Assembly: GCF_015476235.1 (NCBI RefSeq)
Contig: NZ_CP064338.1
Span: forward strand, 2,170,001-2,234,000
DNA length: 64,000 nt
Direction of reading: 5' to 3'
Source: Caldimonas thermodepolymerans
Lineage (GTDB): Bacteria; Pseudomonadota; Gammaproteobacteria; Burkholderiales; Burkholderiaceae_C
Numbering within the stretch: position 1 is the first letter of the stretch; every line of letters starts with the position of its first letter. The notes beneath the pieces are model-generated. The model was given only the letters and a program-made list of their open reading frames with translations. It ran no database searches and had not been told where the DNA came from. Positions 43,865-52,914 of this stretch are shown here, piece by piece. The translations under genes and the position numbers were made by a program.

Positions 43865-45382
43865 TCAGGCCTGCAGCCGCTGGCGCAGTTCGGTCTTGAG
43901 CACCTTGCCGTAGCTGTTCTTCGGCAGCAGCTCGACCTGCAGGTAACGCTTGGGCCGCTTGAAGCGCGCCAGGTTCTCCAGGCACAGGCGGTCCAGCGCC
44001 GCCTCGTCGAGCACGGCCCCGGGGCGCAACACGACGAAGGCCGCGACCACCTCGCCCCACTCCTCGTCCGGCGCACCGACCACCGAGACCTCGGCCACGT
44101 CCGGGTGCAGCAGCAGGACTTCCTCGACCTCGCGCGGGTAGATGTTGGAGCCGCCGGAGATGATCAGGTCCTTGGAGCGGTCCTTCAGCGTCAGGAAGCC
44201 GTCCTCGTCCAGCGCACCGGTGTCGCCGGTGCAGAGCCAGCCGTCGCGCAGTGTCGAGCGCGTCGCCTCGGGGTTGCGCCAGTAGCCGGGCATCACCGGC
44301 GTGCCGCGCACCACCACCTCGCCGATCTCGCCCGCCGGCAGCGCATGGCCCTGCGCGTCGACGACCCGCACCTCGACCAGCGAGTGCGGGCGCCCCACCG
44401 ACGCCAGGCGCTCGGTCCAGCGCGGATGGCCGCGGTCCCATAGTTCGGCGCGCGACAGCGTGGTGATCGTCATCGGGCACTCGCCCTGCCCGTAGATCTG
44501 GACGAAGCGTGGCCCGAACAGCTCCAGCGCGTGCCGGATGTGCTCGACGTACATCGGCCCGCCGCCATAGACGATGGTCTTGAACCCGGACGGGTCGGCG
44601 CCGGTGGCCTCGACATGCTCGACCAGGCGCTTGACCATCGTCGGCGCGGCGAACAGGCTCAGGCGCCCGACCCGGGCGGCCAGCTGCGCGAGCTCGGCCG
44701 GGTCGAAGCCGCCCGAGGCCGGCACCAGGTGCCGCGCCCCCTTGAGCATGTGCACGTAGTTGTACAGGCCGGCGCCGTGCGACATCGGCGCCGCATACAC
44801 CATCACGTCCTGCGGATCCACGGCGTCGACGTCGGCGAGGTAGCAGACCGTCATCGCCTGCAGGTTGGCGTGCGTCTGCATGACGCCCTTGGGCCGACCG
44901 GTGGTGCCGGAGGTGTAGAACAGCGACGCCACGTCGTCGGGCGCACGCCCGACCAGCGACACGCCGGGATGTTCCAGCGCGCGCCCGTAGTCGGCGCTGC
45001 CCATCACCAGCACATGGGCCGGCGCCTGCCCCAGGCCGGCCACGGTCGCGGCCAGGTCGGGCGAGACCAGCAGCACCCGGGGTTCGCAGTTGCCGAGGAT
45101 GTACTCCAGCTCCTTGACGTGCAGCTTGTAGTTGATCGGCACCGAGATCGCGCCGATCCACAGGATCGCGTGCAGGGCTTCGAGGTACTCGAGGCAGTTG
45201 GACGCGTAGATGGCCACGCGCTCGCCCGGCGCCACGCCGAGCCGCTGCTGCAGGTGCCCGGCCAGCGCGGCGGTGCGCTGCGCCAGCTGGGCGTAGGTCA
45301 GCCGCAGCTCCTCGCCGACGAAGACCGCGGGTGCCTCGCCGTGGGCCCGCGCCGTGCGTTCCAGGTAGGACGCCAGGTTCAT
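43865..45382 (-). CDS. Acyl-CoA synthetase (AMP-forming)
   Basis: A 505-residue ANL-superfamily ligase. The P-loop is LFYTSGTTGRPKGVMQTH, followed by YGQGE-type motif IYGQGECPMT, GYWRNPEATRSTLRDGW, KDLIISGGSNIYPREVEE and the catalytic Lys in PKNSYGKVLK. It activates a carboxylic acid to its CoA thioester in the cytoplasm; the substrate is unknown but an aromatic or fatty acid fits the region. Its start overlaps the thiolase stop by ATGA. Confidence 0.9.
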   Translation of the reverse strand: MNLASYLERTARAHGEAPAVFVGEELRLTYAQLAQRTAALAGHLQQRLGVAPGERVAIYASNCLEYLEALHAILWIGAISVPINYKLHVKELEYILGNCEPRVLLVSPDLAATVAGLGQAPAHVLVMGSADYGRALEHPGVSLVGRAPDDVASLFYTSGTTGRPKGVMQTHANLQAMTVCYLADVDAVDPQDVMVYAAPMSHGAGLYNYVHMLKGARHLVPASGGFDPAELAQLAARVGRLSLFAAPTMVKRLVEHVEATGADPSGFKTIVYGGGPMYVEHIRHALELFGPRFVQIYGQGECPMTITTLSRAELWDRGHPRWTERLASVGRPHSLVEVRVVDAQGHALPAGEIGEVVVRGTPVMPGYWRNPEATRSTLRDGWLCTGDTGALDEDGFLTLKDRSKDLIISGGSNIYPREVEEVLLLHPDVAEVSVVGAPDEEWGEVVAAFVVLRPGAVLDEAALDRLCLENLARFKRPKRYLQVELLPKNSYGKVLKTELRQRLQA

Positions 45383-46545
45383 CGGACGCGCTCCAGGATG
45401 CTCACGTAGTTGGCGACGGCCGCCCCGCCCATGTTGAAGACGCCGGCCAGCCGCGGCGACGGCAACTGCATGTCGCCGGCCTCGCCGCACAGCTGCATCG
45501 CCGAGATCGCGTGCATCGAGACCCCGGTGGCACCGACCGGGTGCCCCTTGGCCTTGAGCCCGCCGGAGACATTGACCGGCAGCCGGCCGTCGCGCATCAC
45601 GGTGCCGTCCTCGAGCACGCGCGCGCCCTGCCCGGCCGGCGCGAGGCCCATCGCCTCGTAGGACAGCAGCTCGGCGATCGTGAAGCAGTCGTGCACCTCG
45701 GCGAACGAAAGGTCGTCGACCGTGCAGCCGGCCGCCTGCAGCGCCTGCTGCCAGGCGCGGCGCGGCCCCTCGAACCCGGCCACGTCGCGACCGGCCAGCG
45801 GCAGCACGTCGTTGACCTGTGCCCGCGCCCGCAGCGCCACCGCCCGCGGGAAGCCCTGCGCGACGTCCTCGCGGGCGATCACGACCGCGGCCGCGCCGTC
45901 GGAGACCAGCGAGCAGTCGGTCTTGCGCAGCGGCGCCGCGATCATCGGGTTCTTCTCCGAGACGGTGTTGCAGAACTCGAAGCCGAGGTCGCGCCGCATC
46001 TGCGCGTAGGGGTTGAGCACGCCGTTGGCGTGGTTCTTCGCGGCGATGCGCGCCAGCGTCGCCGAGTGGTCGCCGTGGCGCTCGAAGTAGGTGCGCGCGA
46101 CCTGCGCGAAGATGCCGGGGAAGCCCCCCGGCGGGTTGCCGGCTTCGCCCGAGTAGGCGCACTGGCCGAGGATGCGCGTGACTTCCGCCCCGCTCACCGC
46201 GGTCATCTTCTCGGCGCCGACGACCAGCGCCAGCCGCGCGCGCCCCGACTCGACCGCATCGCACGCGGCATAGAGCGCCGCCGACCCCGAGGCGCAGGCG
46301 TTCTCCAGGCGTGTCGCCGGCTTCCAGCGCAGGCCGGCATCGGCCTGCAGGGCCAGCGACGCGGCGAAGATGTCCGGCGTGAAGCCGCCGTTGAGGTTGC
46401 CCAGCCAGACGCCGTCGATGTCCGCGCCGGCCACGCCCGCGTGTTGCAGGGCCTGAGCCGCGGCCTGCGCGATCAAGTCTTCCAGGCGCAGGGCATCCAG
46501 GCGCCCGAACGGCAGGTGACCCCATCCGATGATCGAAGCTCTCAT
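45379..46545 (-). CDS. Thiolase-family acetyl-CoA acetyltransferase (SCP2 type)
   Basis: A 388-residue thiolase. The nucleophile Cys 84 stands in ENACASGSAAL and the conserved His in KGHPVGATG. The C-terminal second cysteine motif of classical thiolases (CXGXG) is replaced by NMGGAAVANY, as in the SCP2/nonspecific branch. It probably cleaves or processes a CoA ester made by the adjacent ligase, with which it is translationally coupled. The start MRASIIGWGH at 46545 is used. A divergent LuxR-type regulator begins 105 bp away. Confidence 0.9.
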   Translation of the reverse strand: MRASIIGWGHLPFGRLDALRLEDLIAQAAAQALQHAGVAGADIDGVWLGNLNGGFTPDIFAASLALQADAGLRWKPATRLENACASGSAALYAACDAVESGRARLALVVGAEKMTAVSGAEVTRILGQCAYSGEAGNPPGGFPGIFAQVARTYFERHGDHSATLARIAAKNHANGVLNPYAQMRRDLGFEFCNTVSEKNPMIAAPLRKTDCSLVSDGAAAVVIAREDVAQGFPRAVALRARAQVNDVLPLAGRDVAGFEGPRRAWQQALQAAGCTVDDLSFAEVHDCFTIAELLSYEAMGLAPAGQGARVLEDGTVMRDGRLPVNVSGGLKAKGHPVGATGVSMHAISAMQLCGEAGDMQLPSPRLAGVFNMGGAAVANYVSILERVR

Positions 46546-46650
46546 GTCGAACTCCCGAGTGGCATGACGTGCCGCCATGTTGGCAACGGACGGACGCGCG
46601 CGACAGTGTCATGAATACACTAGTGGTTTCCCGAGCCCCGCCCCGCCAGG

Positions 46651-47223
46651 ATGAATCCGGACGCGCTGACGCCGCAATCCCGCCACGACCTCCTGATGGC
46701 CTTCGACCTCGCGCCGGTCGGGCTGCTGGTCTCGCGCAACCGCATCATCCAGTCGTACAACCAGGCGTTCGCGCGCATGTTCGGGTTCGAAGCCGAGGCG
46801 CTGGCCGGGCAGTCGCTGGCCTGCCTGTACCCCTCGGCCGAGGAGTTCGAGCACATCGGCGACCGCGCGCTCGAGGCGATGCGCAACACGCTGGTCTATG
46901 CCGACCAGCGCATCATGAAGCGCCGCAACGGCGAGCTGTTCTGGTGCCGCGTGATCGGCCAGGCGCTGGACAAGCTCGACCCGTTCGGCGCCTCGGTGTG
47001 GGTGTTCGAGGACATCTCGGAGGAGCGCCCGGTGACCGCGGCGCTGACGACGCGCGAACGCGAGATCGCGCAGCTGCTCGCGCAGGGCAAGAGCAGCAAG
47101 GAGACCGGTCGCCTGCTCGGCATCTCCTACCGCACGGTGGAAGCGCACAAGGCGCGCCTGATGCGCAAGTTCAACGTCGGCTCGTCGATCGAGCTGATGG
47201 CGAAGCTGGTGGGGCTGGAATGA
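46651..47223 (+). CDS. PAS-LuxR transcriptional regulator
   Basis: A 190-residue regulator. Residues 12-125 form a PAS domain (LAPVGLLVSRNRIIQSYNQA, RRNGELFWCRVIGQ). Residues 128-188 form the LuxR/GerE helix-turn-helix (LTTREREIAQLLAQGKSSKE, ISYRTVEAHKARLMRKFNV). It is divergent from the thiolase-ligase pair, its most likely target. No transmitter or receiver domain is present, so the PAS domain probably senses a small molecule. Confidence 0.9.
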   Translation: MNPDALTPQSRHDLLMAFDLAPVGLLVSRNRIIQSYNQAFARMFGFEAEALAGQSLACLYPSAEEFEHIGDRALEAMRNTLVYADQRIMKRRNGELFWCRVIGQALDKLDPFGASVWVFEDISEERPVTAALTTREREIAQLLAQGKSSKETGRLLGISYRTVEAHKARLMRKFNVGSSIELMAKLVGLE

Positions 47224-47245
47224 GGCGCGCGGCGGCGCGACAGGC

Positions 47246-48106
47246 TCAGCAGTAGCCGAGGTAGCGCAGCAGCAGCTCCTGCTTGCTGGACACGCCCAGG
47301 CGGGCGTAGGCGCGCTTGCGGTAGGTCTCCACCGTCTCGGTGCCCACGCCCAGCTCGGCCGCGATGGCCGAGATCGCGCGGCCGCAGATCAGCCGCGCAC
47401 ACACCTGCGCTTCGCGGGCGGTCAGTCGCACCGATTCGCCGTGCTGCAGGGCCTGCTGGATCTCCGCCAGCCGGTCCTCGCTCACCGGGTTGTAGGCGTT
47501 GCGCTGCGAGGCGATCTGGCGGTGCTTGGCGACGATCGAGATCAGCGTGTCGGCCACGCTGCCCAAGGCGTCGAGCTGGTCGTCCGAGAACGGCCCGCGG
47601 TCCTCGCCGCGCACCACGCTCAGGCCCAGCGTCGCCTCGGCGCTCGGCTGGCACAGCACCACGCGCTCGCGGATGTGGTCCTGCCCGTACAGCGACTCGC
47701 GGATCAAGGAATCCGGAACGCGGCGCGGGTCCATCACCACCATCACCGGGCGGTCCGGCTGGCCGTGCCGCCGCACCACCGTCAGCGCCGGGTCGCGCCG
47801 CCAGTACTTGGGGTCGGAGTACTGGTGCAGGCGGCGCCGCGCATGGTCGGCGCCGTTCCAGCTCGCCGCGCCCACCTCCTGCATGCGGCCGTCGCGCAGC
47901 TCCCAGGCGATGCAGTGCTCGCCGCCGGCGACATGCTCCAGGTAGTCGATCAGCCGCGGCCAGAAGCTCACGCTGCCGATGCCGTCGACCACCGCCGGCA
48001 GCCCGGCATGCGCCGACGGCCGGTTCGCGGCCACTGCGGTGAAGACGGTCAGCGGCTCCATCGGACGGCGAACGGCGGACGTGACGGACATGGCGATCTC
48101 GGGCAT
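47246..48106 (-). CDS. LuxR-family transcriptional regulator
   Basis: About 286 residues. The C-terminus is a LuxR helix-turn-helix (LTAREAQVCARLICGRAISA, VGTETVETYRKRAYARLGVS). The N-terminal 200 residues (FWPRLIDYLEHVAGGEHCIAW, FSDDQLDALGSVADTLISIV) look like a GAF-type sensor. The start is uncertain among 48166, 48133, 48106 and 48091. It lies convergent to the PAS-LuxR gene and 5' of the Bug receptor gene's 3' end, in a catabolic region it may control. Confidence 0.83.
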   Translation of the reverse strand: MPEIAMSVTSAVRRPMEPLTVFTAVAANRPSAHAGLPAVVDGIGSVSFWPRLIDYLEHVAGGEHCIAWELRDGRMQEVGAASWNGADHARRRLHQYSDPKYWRRDPALTVVRRHGQPDRPVMVVMDPRRVPDSLIRESLYGQDHIRERVVLCQPSAEATLGLSVVRGEDRGPFSDDQLDALGSVADTLISIVAKHRQIASQRNAYNPVSEDRLAEIQQALQHGESVRLTAREAQVCARLICGRAISAIAAELGVGTETVETYRKRAYARLGVSSKQELLLRYLGYC

Positions 48107-48222
48107 TCGGTGCTTTCTGAAGATGTGAAGCATGATCCGGCGCGCTGCCCGGCAAGATCGGGACAAACCATGACCGCCGCGTCGGCGCGACGGTCAGGGC
48201 GTCCCCGCGGCCCCCGGGGCCG

Positions 48223-49200
48223 TCACAGGTCCAGGCGGATGCCCAGTTCCCTGATCAGCGGGTGCCAGCGCGCGATCTCCTGCTGCAGGATCGCGGCGAA
48301 CTCGACCGGCGTGGTCGTCAGCGTCTGCAGGCCGCGCTCGGCGAAGTGCTTCGAGACCTCCGGCGTGGCGGCCACCGTGCGCACCTCCTGGCTGAGGCGC
48401 TCGACGATGTCGGCCGGCGTGCCGCGCGGCGCCAGCATGCCCACCCAGGGCAGCACCTCGACGCCCTCGATGCCCAGCTCGGCCGCGGTCGGCACGTCGG
48501 GCAGCTGCGTCATGCGCCTGGAGTCCAGCACCGCCAGCGCCTTGAGCTTGCCCGCGGCGATCTGCGGCAGCGCCGGGATGGTGTCGATCGGCGCGACCTC
48601 GACGTGGCCGGCCATGACGTCCTGCATCGCCGGCGCGGCCCCCTTGTAGGGCACCGGCGTGGCCTTCAGCCCGGTGCGGCGCTTGAGCAGCTCCATGCCC
48701 AGGTGGTGGTAGGTGCCCAGGCCCGGTGACGCGTAGGAAATGCCCTCGGGCGAGCGCCTGGCATGGTCCAGCAGGCCCTTGAGGTCCGACACCGGGAAGT
48801 CCGGGTGCGCGACGATCAGGATCGGGTGGCGCATCACCAGCGAGATCGGCGCGAAGTCCTTGACCGGGTCGTACGGCAGCTTGGAGTACAGCGCCCCGTT
48901 CAGCGCCAGCGAGCCGCCGTCGGTGCCCAGCAGGTTGTAGCCGTCCGGACGCGACTTGGCGACGTACGAGCAGGCGATCGACGCCGAGGCACCCGGGCGG
49001 TTGTCGACCACCATGGTCTGCCCCAGGCGCTGGCCCATGCCCTGCGCCAGGCTGCGCACGATGAAGTCGACGCCGCCGCCGGCGGCGAACCCCACGGTCA
49101 CGGTGATGGTCTTGTCGGGGTATTCCTGCCCTTGCGCCCAGGCGGGCAGGCAGGCAGCAGCGCTGGCGGCCAGGGCGAACTGGCGTCGGGTGATGGACAT
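48223..49200 (-). CDS. Bug-family periplasmic receptor (tripartite tricarboxylate transporter type)
   Basis: A 325-residue TctC/Bug protein with a twin-arginine-like signal (SITRRQFALAASAA, cleavage near WAQ). Typical segments are YPDKTITVTVGFAAGGGVDF and VVDNRPGASASIACSYVAKS, and KLPYDPVKDFAPISL. It binds an organic or aromatic acid. No TctA/TctB membrane genes are near. A second Bug receptor lies 1.7 kb upstream in the same strand. Confidence 0.92.
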   Translation of the reverse strand: MSITRRQFALAASAAACLPAWAQGQEYPDKTITVTVGFAAGGGVDFIVRSLAQGMGQRLGQTMVVDNRPGASASIACSYVAKSRPDGYNLLGTDGGSLALNGALYSKLPYDPVKDFAPISLVMRHPILIVAHPDFPVSDLKGLLDHARRSPEGISYASPGLGTYHHLGMELLKRRTGLKATPVPYKGAAPAMQDVMAGHVEVAPIDTIPALPQIAAGKLKALAVLDSRRMTQLPDVPTAAELGIEGVEVLPWVGMLAPRGTPADIVERLSQEVRTVAATPEVSKHFAERGLQTLTTTPVEFAAILQQEIARWHPLIRELGIRLDL

Positions 49201-49272
49201 GTCGTCTCCTCTTGTGGGTCCTGGATTGTGGGAGGGAAGCGCCGGGACCGCTGCCCGGCGCGGTTCAGGGGT

Positions 49273-50283
49273 TCAGGGGATCAGCACGATGGCGCCGGCA
49301 TGCGCGCCGCCCTGCGCGGCGCGGTGCGCGTCGGCGGCGCGCTCCAGCGGGTAGGTGGCACCGACCTCGACATGCAGCACGCCCTGCAGCACCAGGTCGA
49401 ACAGCTCCTGGCAGTAGCGCTCGCGGTCCGCGCGGGTGCGCGTCAGCCAGCCGAAGCCGGGACGGTGCAGCGCGAAGCAGCCCTTCTGCGCCAGCAGCAT
49501 CACGTTCAGCGGAGGCACCGGGCCGGAGGCGTTGCCGTAGTTCACCATCACGCCGAACGGTCGCAGGCAGTCCAGCGACGGCAGGAAGGTGTCCTTGCCG
49601 ACGCCGTCGAGCACCGCCGCGACGCCGTCCGGGTACAGCTCGCGCACCGCCGGCACGAAATCGCGCTCGCGGTACAGGATCACGTGCGCGCAGCCGTGCC
49701 GCTTCGCCACCTCGGCCTTGGCCGCGCTGCCCACCGTGCCGATCACGGTGGCGCCCAGGTGCGCGTACCACTGCGCCAGCAGGCCGCCGACGCCGCTGGC
49801 CGCGGCATGGACCAGCACCGGGTCGCCCGGCTGCGGCGTGAAGCAACGGTGCACGATCACCGAGGCCGTGAGCCCCTTGCAGAACAGGCCCGCGGCCTGC
49901 TCGTTGCTGATGCCGTCGGGCACCTTGACCAGGTAGTCGGCCGGGACGTTGCGGTGCCGCGCATACGCGCCAGTGTTCTCGAAGAACATGCCACCGACGC
50001 CGGCGTAGGCCACGCGCTCGCCGACCGAGAACCCGGTCACCTCCGGGCCGACCGCCTCGATCACGCCGACCGCCTCGTTGCCCAGCACGATCGGGAATCG
50101 CGGACCCGATCCGAGGTAGAAGCCGCCTTCGCGCAGGTTGATGTCGGAGAAGTTCTGCGCGATCGCCAGGTGGCGCAGGCGCACCTCCTTCGGCCCGGGC
50201 GCGGCCAGCGGGATCTCGCGCCATTCGAGCACTTCGGGGCCGCCGTGGCGTTCGATCACGATGGCGTGCGTGGTGGAAAGCAT
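49273..50283 (-). CDS. Quinone oxidoreductase-like zinc-independent MDR protein
   Basis: A 336-residue medium-chain dehydrogenase/reductase of the quinone oxidoreductase branch: DINLREGGFYLGSGPRFPIV, VLGNEAVGVIEAVGPEVTGF and the NADPH Rossmann motif HAAASGVGGLLAQW. The Zn-binding residues of alcohol dehydrogenases are lacking. It may reduce an enone or quinone intermediate. Start ATG at 50283 with AAAGG upstream; an in-frame GTG at 50292 is possible. Confidence 0.88.
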   Translation of the reverse strand: MLSTTHAIVIERHGGPEVLEWREIPLAAPGPKEVRLRHLAIAQNFSDINLREGGFYLGSGPRFPIVLGNEAVGVIEAVGPEVTGFSVGERVAYAGVGGMFFENTGAYARHRNVPADYLVKVPDGISNEQAAGLFCKGLTASVIVHRCFTPQPGDPVLVHAAASGVGGLLAQWYAHLGATVIGTVGSAAKAEVAKRHGCAHVILYRERDFVPAVRELYPDGVAAVLDGVGKDTFLPSLDCLRPFGVMVNYGNASGPVPPLNVMLLAQKGCFALHRPGFGWLTRTRADRERYCQELFDLVLQGVLHVEVGATYPLERAADAHRAAQGGAHAGAIVLIP

Positions 50284-50316
50284 CGATAACACCTTTCTGC
50301 GTTGTGGGATGGAACC

Positions 50317-50898
50317 TCAGGCGGCCGCGCCGGCCGGCGTGCCCGTGCACGGCTCGAGCAGCGCGTCGACCCAGCGCGACAGCGCCGCGAGCGCATCGGC
50401 ATCGGTCAGGCGCCCGGCCTCGAAGAGGCGCTGCGCGTCCGAGAGAAAGACCTCCGGCTTGCACATCACCTGCGCCTCCATGCATTGCAGGACCTGGCGC
50501 AGGTGGTACTGGGCCCGCGCCGAACCCAGCTTGCCGGTGGCCGCCCCCAACACGGCGACCCGCTTGTGGCGCAGCGGCTGGCGGGGCAGCCGCGACACCC
50601 AGTCGAGCGCGTTCTTCAGTCCGCCGGGAATGGAGAAGTTGTATTCGGGCGTGGCGATGATCACCGCGTCGGCGCGTTCCAGCGCTTCGGCCAGCGCGAG
50701 CACGGGCGCGGGAAACGACGCGGCGGTGCGCTCGTCCTCGTTGTAGACCGGGATGCCGGCGATGCCGGCCAGCTCGAACCGCGCCCGCTCGCCCAGCAGC
50801 GCCGCGCAGGCACGCAGCGCGGCGGTGTTGTACGAGTCCTGGCGCAGGCTGCCCGAGAGGCCGACGATCAGCGGCACGTCGCTGGACAGGCGGGCCAT
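50317..50898 (-). CDS. NAD(P)H-dependent FMN reductase
   Basis: A 193-residue flavodoxin-fold reductase: LIVGLSGSLRQDSYNTAALR (FMN phosphate loop) and ATPEYNFSIPGGLKNALDWV, the signature of the ChrR/ArsH-like NADPH-FMN reductases. It could supply reduced flavin or reduce quinones made in the neighbouring aromatic pathway. It sits 4 bp after the Bug receptor stop and 33 bp before the oxidoreductase gene. Confidence 0.9.
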   Translation of the reverse strand: MARLSSDVPLIVGLSGSLRQDSYNTAALRACAALLGERARFELAGIAGIPVYNEDERTAASFPAPVLALAEALERADAVIIATPEYNFSIPGGLKNALDWVSRLPRQPLRHKRVAVLGAATGKLGSARAQYHLRQVLQCMEAQVMCKPEVFLSDAQRLFEAGRLTDADALAALSRWVDALLEPCTGTPAGAAA

Positions 50899-50902
50899 CG
50901 CG

Positions 50903-51874
50903 TCAGTCCATCTTGATCTTGGCCGCGTCGGCCACCGCCTTCCAGCGGTCGATGTCGCCGAGGATGTAGCGCTTCATGTCGGCCGCGCCCATGTCGTGCG
51001 GCTCGCTGCCGTACGAGCGCACCTGCGCCGCGTATGCCTCGGACGCCACCACCTCGCGCACCTCGCGCTCGAGCCGCTCGCGGATCGCTGCAGGCGTGCC
51101 CGCCGGCACGGCCAGCCCCGTCCACGAGGTGACGTCGAACCCTCGGATGGTCTCGGCCACCGCCGGGACGTCCGGCAGCGTCGGCCAGCGCTGCGCCGAA
51201 GACACCGCCAGCGCGCGCAGCTGCCCGCCCTTGATCTGCCCCATCAGCGCGGTCAGGCTGTCGACCACGGCATCCAGGCGTCCGCCCAGCAGGTCCGTGA
51301 TCTGTCCCGCGGAACCCGGGTACGGCACGTTGGCCCACTGGATGCCGGCGGCCGAGGCGAACATCTCGCCGGTCAGGTGCTGCGTGGTGCCCACCATGGC
51401 GCCGAAGGTCAGCTGCCCCGGCGCCTTGCGCGCCGCCTCGATCAAGTCGGCCAGGGTGCGGTAGGGACCGTCGGCGCGCACCGCGATGACCACCGGGAAG
51501 CTCGACAGCATCGCGATCGGCTCGAAGTCGGTGCGCAGGTTGTACGGCAGCTTGCTGCTGATCGCGGTCTGGCTCACGATGCCCGCGTTCAGCATCGCCA
51601 GCGTGTAGCCGTCCGGCGCGGAGCGGGCGACGGCCACCATCGCCAGGCTCTGCCCGGCCCCGGAACGGGGCTCCACGACGATGCTCTGGCCCAGGCGCCC
51701 GGCCAGCTGCTGGCCCGCGCTGCGCGCGATCAGGTCCGAGTTGCTCCCCGGTCCGCCGCCATGGATGATGCGCAGCGGCTTGTCGGGCCAGTCCGCGGCC
51801 CCGGCCGTGCCGCCGGTGGCCAGCAGCAGCGCGGCTGCCGCATGCATGAAGGTGCGCCTGTTCAGCCTGGTCAT
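50903..51874 (-). CDS. Bug-family periplasmic receptor
   Basis: A 323-residue TctC/Bug protein with a twin-arginine-like signal (RLNRRTFMHAAAALLLA). The body shows WPDKPLRIIHGGGPGSNSDL, VVEPRSGAGQSLAMVAVARS and KLPYNLRTDFEPIAM. It probably binds the aromatic or aliphatic acid degraded by the enzymes encoded around it. It is embedded between the FMN reductase and the FAH hydrolase, which supports this link. Confidence 0.92.
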   Translation of the reverse strand: MTRLNRRTFMHAAAALLLATGGTAGAADWPDKPLRIIHGGGPGSNSDLIARSAGQQLAGRLGQSIVVEPRSGAGQSLAMVAVARSAPDGYTLAMLNAGIVSQTAISSKLPYNLRTDFEPIAMLSSFPVVIAVRADGPYRTLADLIEAARKAPGQLTFGAMVGTTQHLTGEMFASAAGIQWANVPYPGSAGQITDLLGGRLDAVVDSLTALMGQIKGGQLRALAVSSAQRWPTLPDVPAVAETIRGFDVTSWTGLAVPAGTPAAIRERLEREVREVVASEAYAAQVRSYGSEPHDMGAADMKRYILGDIDRWKAVADAAKIKMD

Positions 51875-51921
51875 CGTCTGTCTCCTCTCGTTGTCGTTCA
51901 GGTGCCGGCGGGTCGTGCCGG

Positions 51922-52914
51922 CTAGCCGGTGCGGCGTTGCAGCCGCTGCCGGATCGCGCCGAAGACCGAACGGCCCTCGGCGTCGAACATCTCCAGGTGC
52001 ACCTCGTCGCCGAAGCGCAGCAGCTCGGTCCTGGGCGCGCCTTCGGTGATCTGCTCGCGCGCACGCTGCTCGGCGATGCAGCCGCTGCCATGGCGACGGT
52101 CCTTGTTGGCCAGCGTCCCCGCCGCGAACAGGCTGCCCGCCACGATGTGGCGCGTCCGCGCGGCGTAGGCGACCAGCTGGGCGTAGTCGAAGATCACGTC
52201 CTGGCCCGGGTCGAGGTCGCCGAGCCACTGGCCGCGCACGTGGATGCGGTAGCTGCCGCCGGTGAACATGCGGCCGTTCCACAGCGGCCCCAGCTCGTCG
52301 GGCGTGACGACGAACGGCCCCATCGCGCTTTCCGGCTTGCTCTGCAGGAAGCCGAAGCCGCGCGCCAGCTCCGGCGCGACCAGGTGGCGCAACGAGACGT
52401 CGTTGATCAGGCCCAGCAGGCGGATCTTCCCCGCCGCCTCGTCGGCCGTCGTGCCTGGCGCCACGTCGCTGACGATCGCGACGATCTCGGCCTCGAGGTC
52501 CACGCCCAGCGACGCGTCGTCGTCCACGACGATCGGCGCGTCGGGCGCCATCATCGGGGCGGCGACCGACTGGTACATCAGCGGCCGCTCGTGGAAGTCC
52601 GCCGGCAGCGTCGCGCCGCGCGCCTGCCGGATCACCGAGATGTGCTCGGGGTAGGCAGCCGTGTCGTAGAACGCGAACGGCCGTGGCAGCGGCGCCACCA
52701 GCTTCACCCGGGCCAGGTCGAACGCCTGCGCGACGCGGCCGGCGTTCAGCGCGTCCGACAGCGCCTGCAGGTCGCCGGCGCAGGCGTCCCAGTCGTCCAG
52801 CGCCGCCTGCAGGGTCGGCACCACGTCCTTCGCGCTCACCGCGCGCCGGCGCTCGCGGTCGACCACCAGCAGTTCGCCGTCGCGCGATCCGTTGTCCAGC
52901 GTCGCGAGGATCAT
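51922..52914 (-). CDS. Fumarylacetoacetate hydrolase (FAH) family protein
   Basis: A 330-residue FAH-superfamily enzyme. The metal ligands lie in SLGVDLEAEIVAIVSD; other signatures are GLINDVSLR and SKPESAMGPFVVTPDELG, and GTLANKDRRHGSGCI. The superfamily hydrolyses or decarboxylates ring-cleavage products such as fumarylacetoacetate, fumarylpyruvate or 2-oxo-4-enoates. Its start overlaps the VOC gene stop by ATGA, so it probably acts on the product of that enzyme. Confidence 0.9.
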   Translation of the reverse strand: MILATLDNGSRDGELLVVDRERRRAVSAKDVVPTLQAALDDWDACAGDLQALSDALNAGRVAQAFDLARVKLVAPLPRPFAFYDTAAYPEHISVIRQARGATLPADFHERPLMYQSVAAPMMAPDAPIVVDDDASLGVDLEAEIVAIVSDVAPGTTADEAAGKIRLLGLINDVSLRHLVAPELARGFGFLQSKPESAMGPFVVTPDELGPLWNGRMFTGGSYRIHVRGQWLGDLDPGQDVIFDYAQLVAYAARTRHIVAGSLFAAGTLANKDRRHGSGCIAEQRAREQITEGAPRTELLRFGDEVHLEMFDAEGRSVFGAIRQRLQRRTG

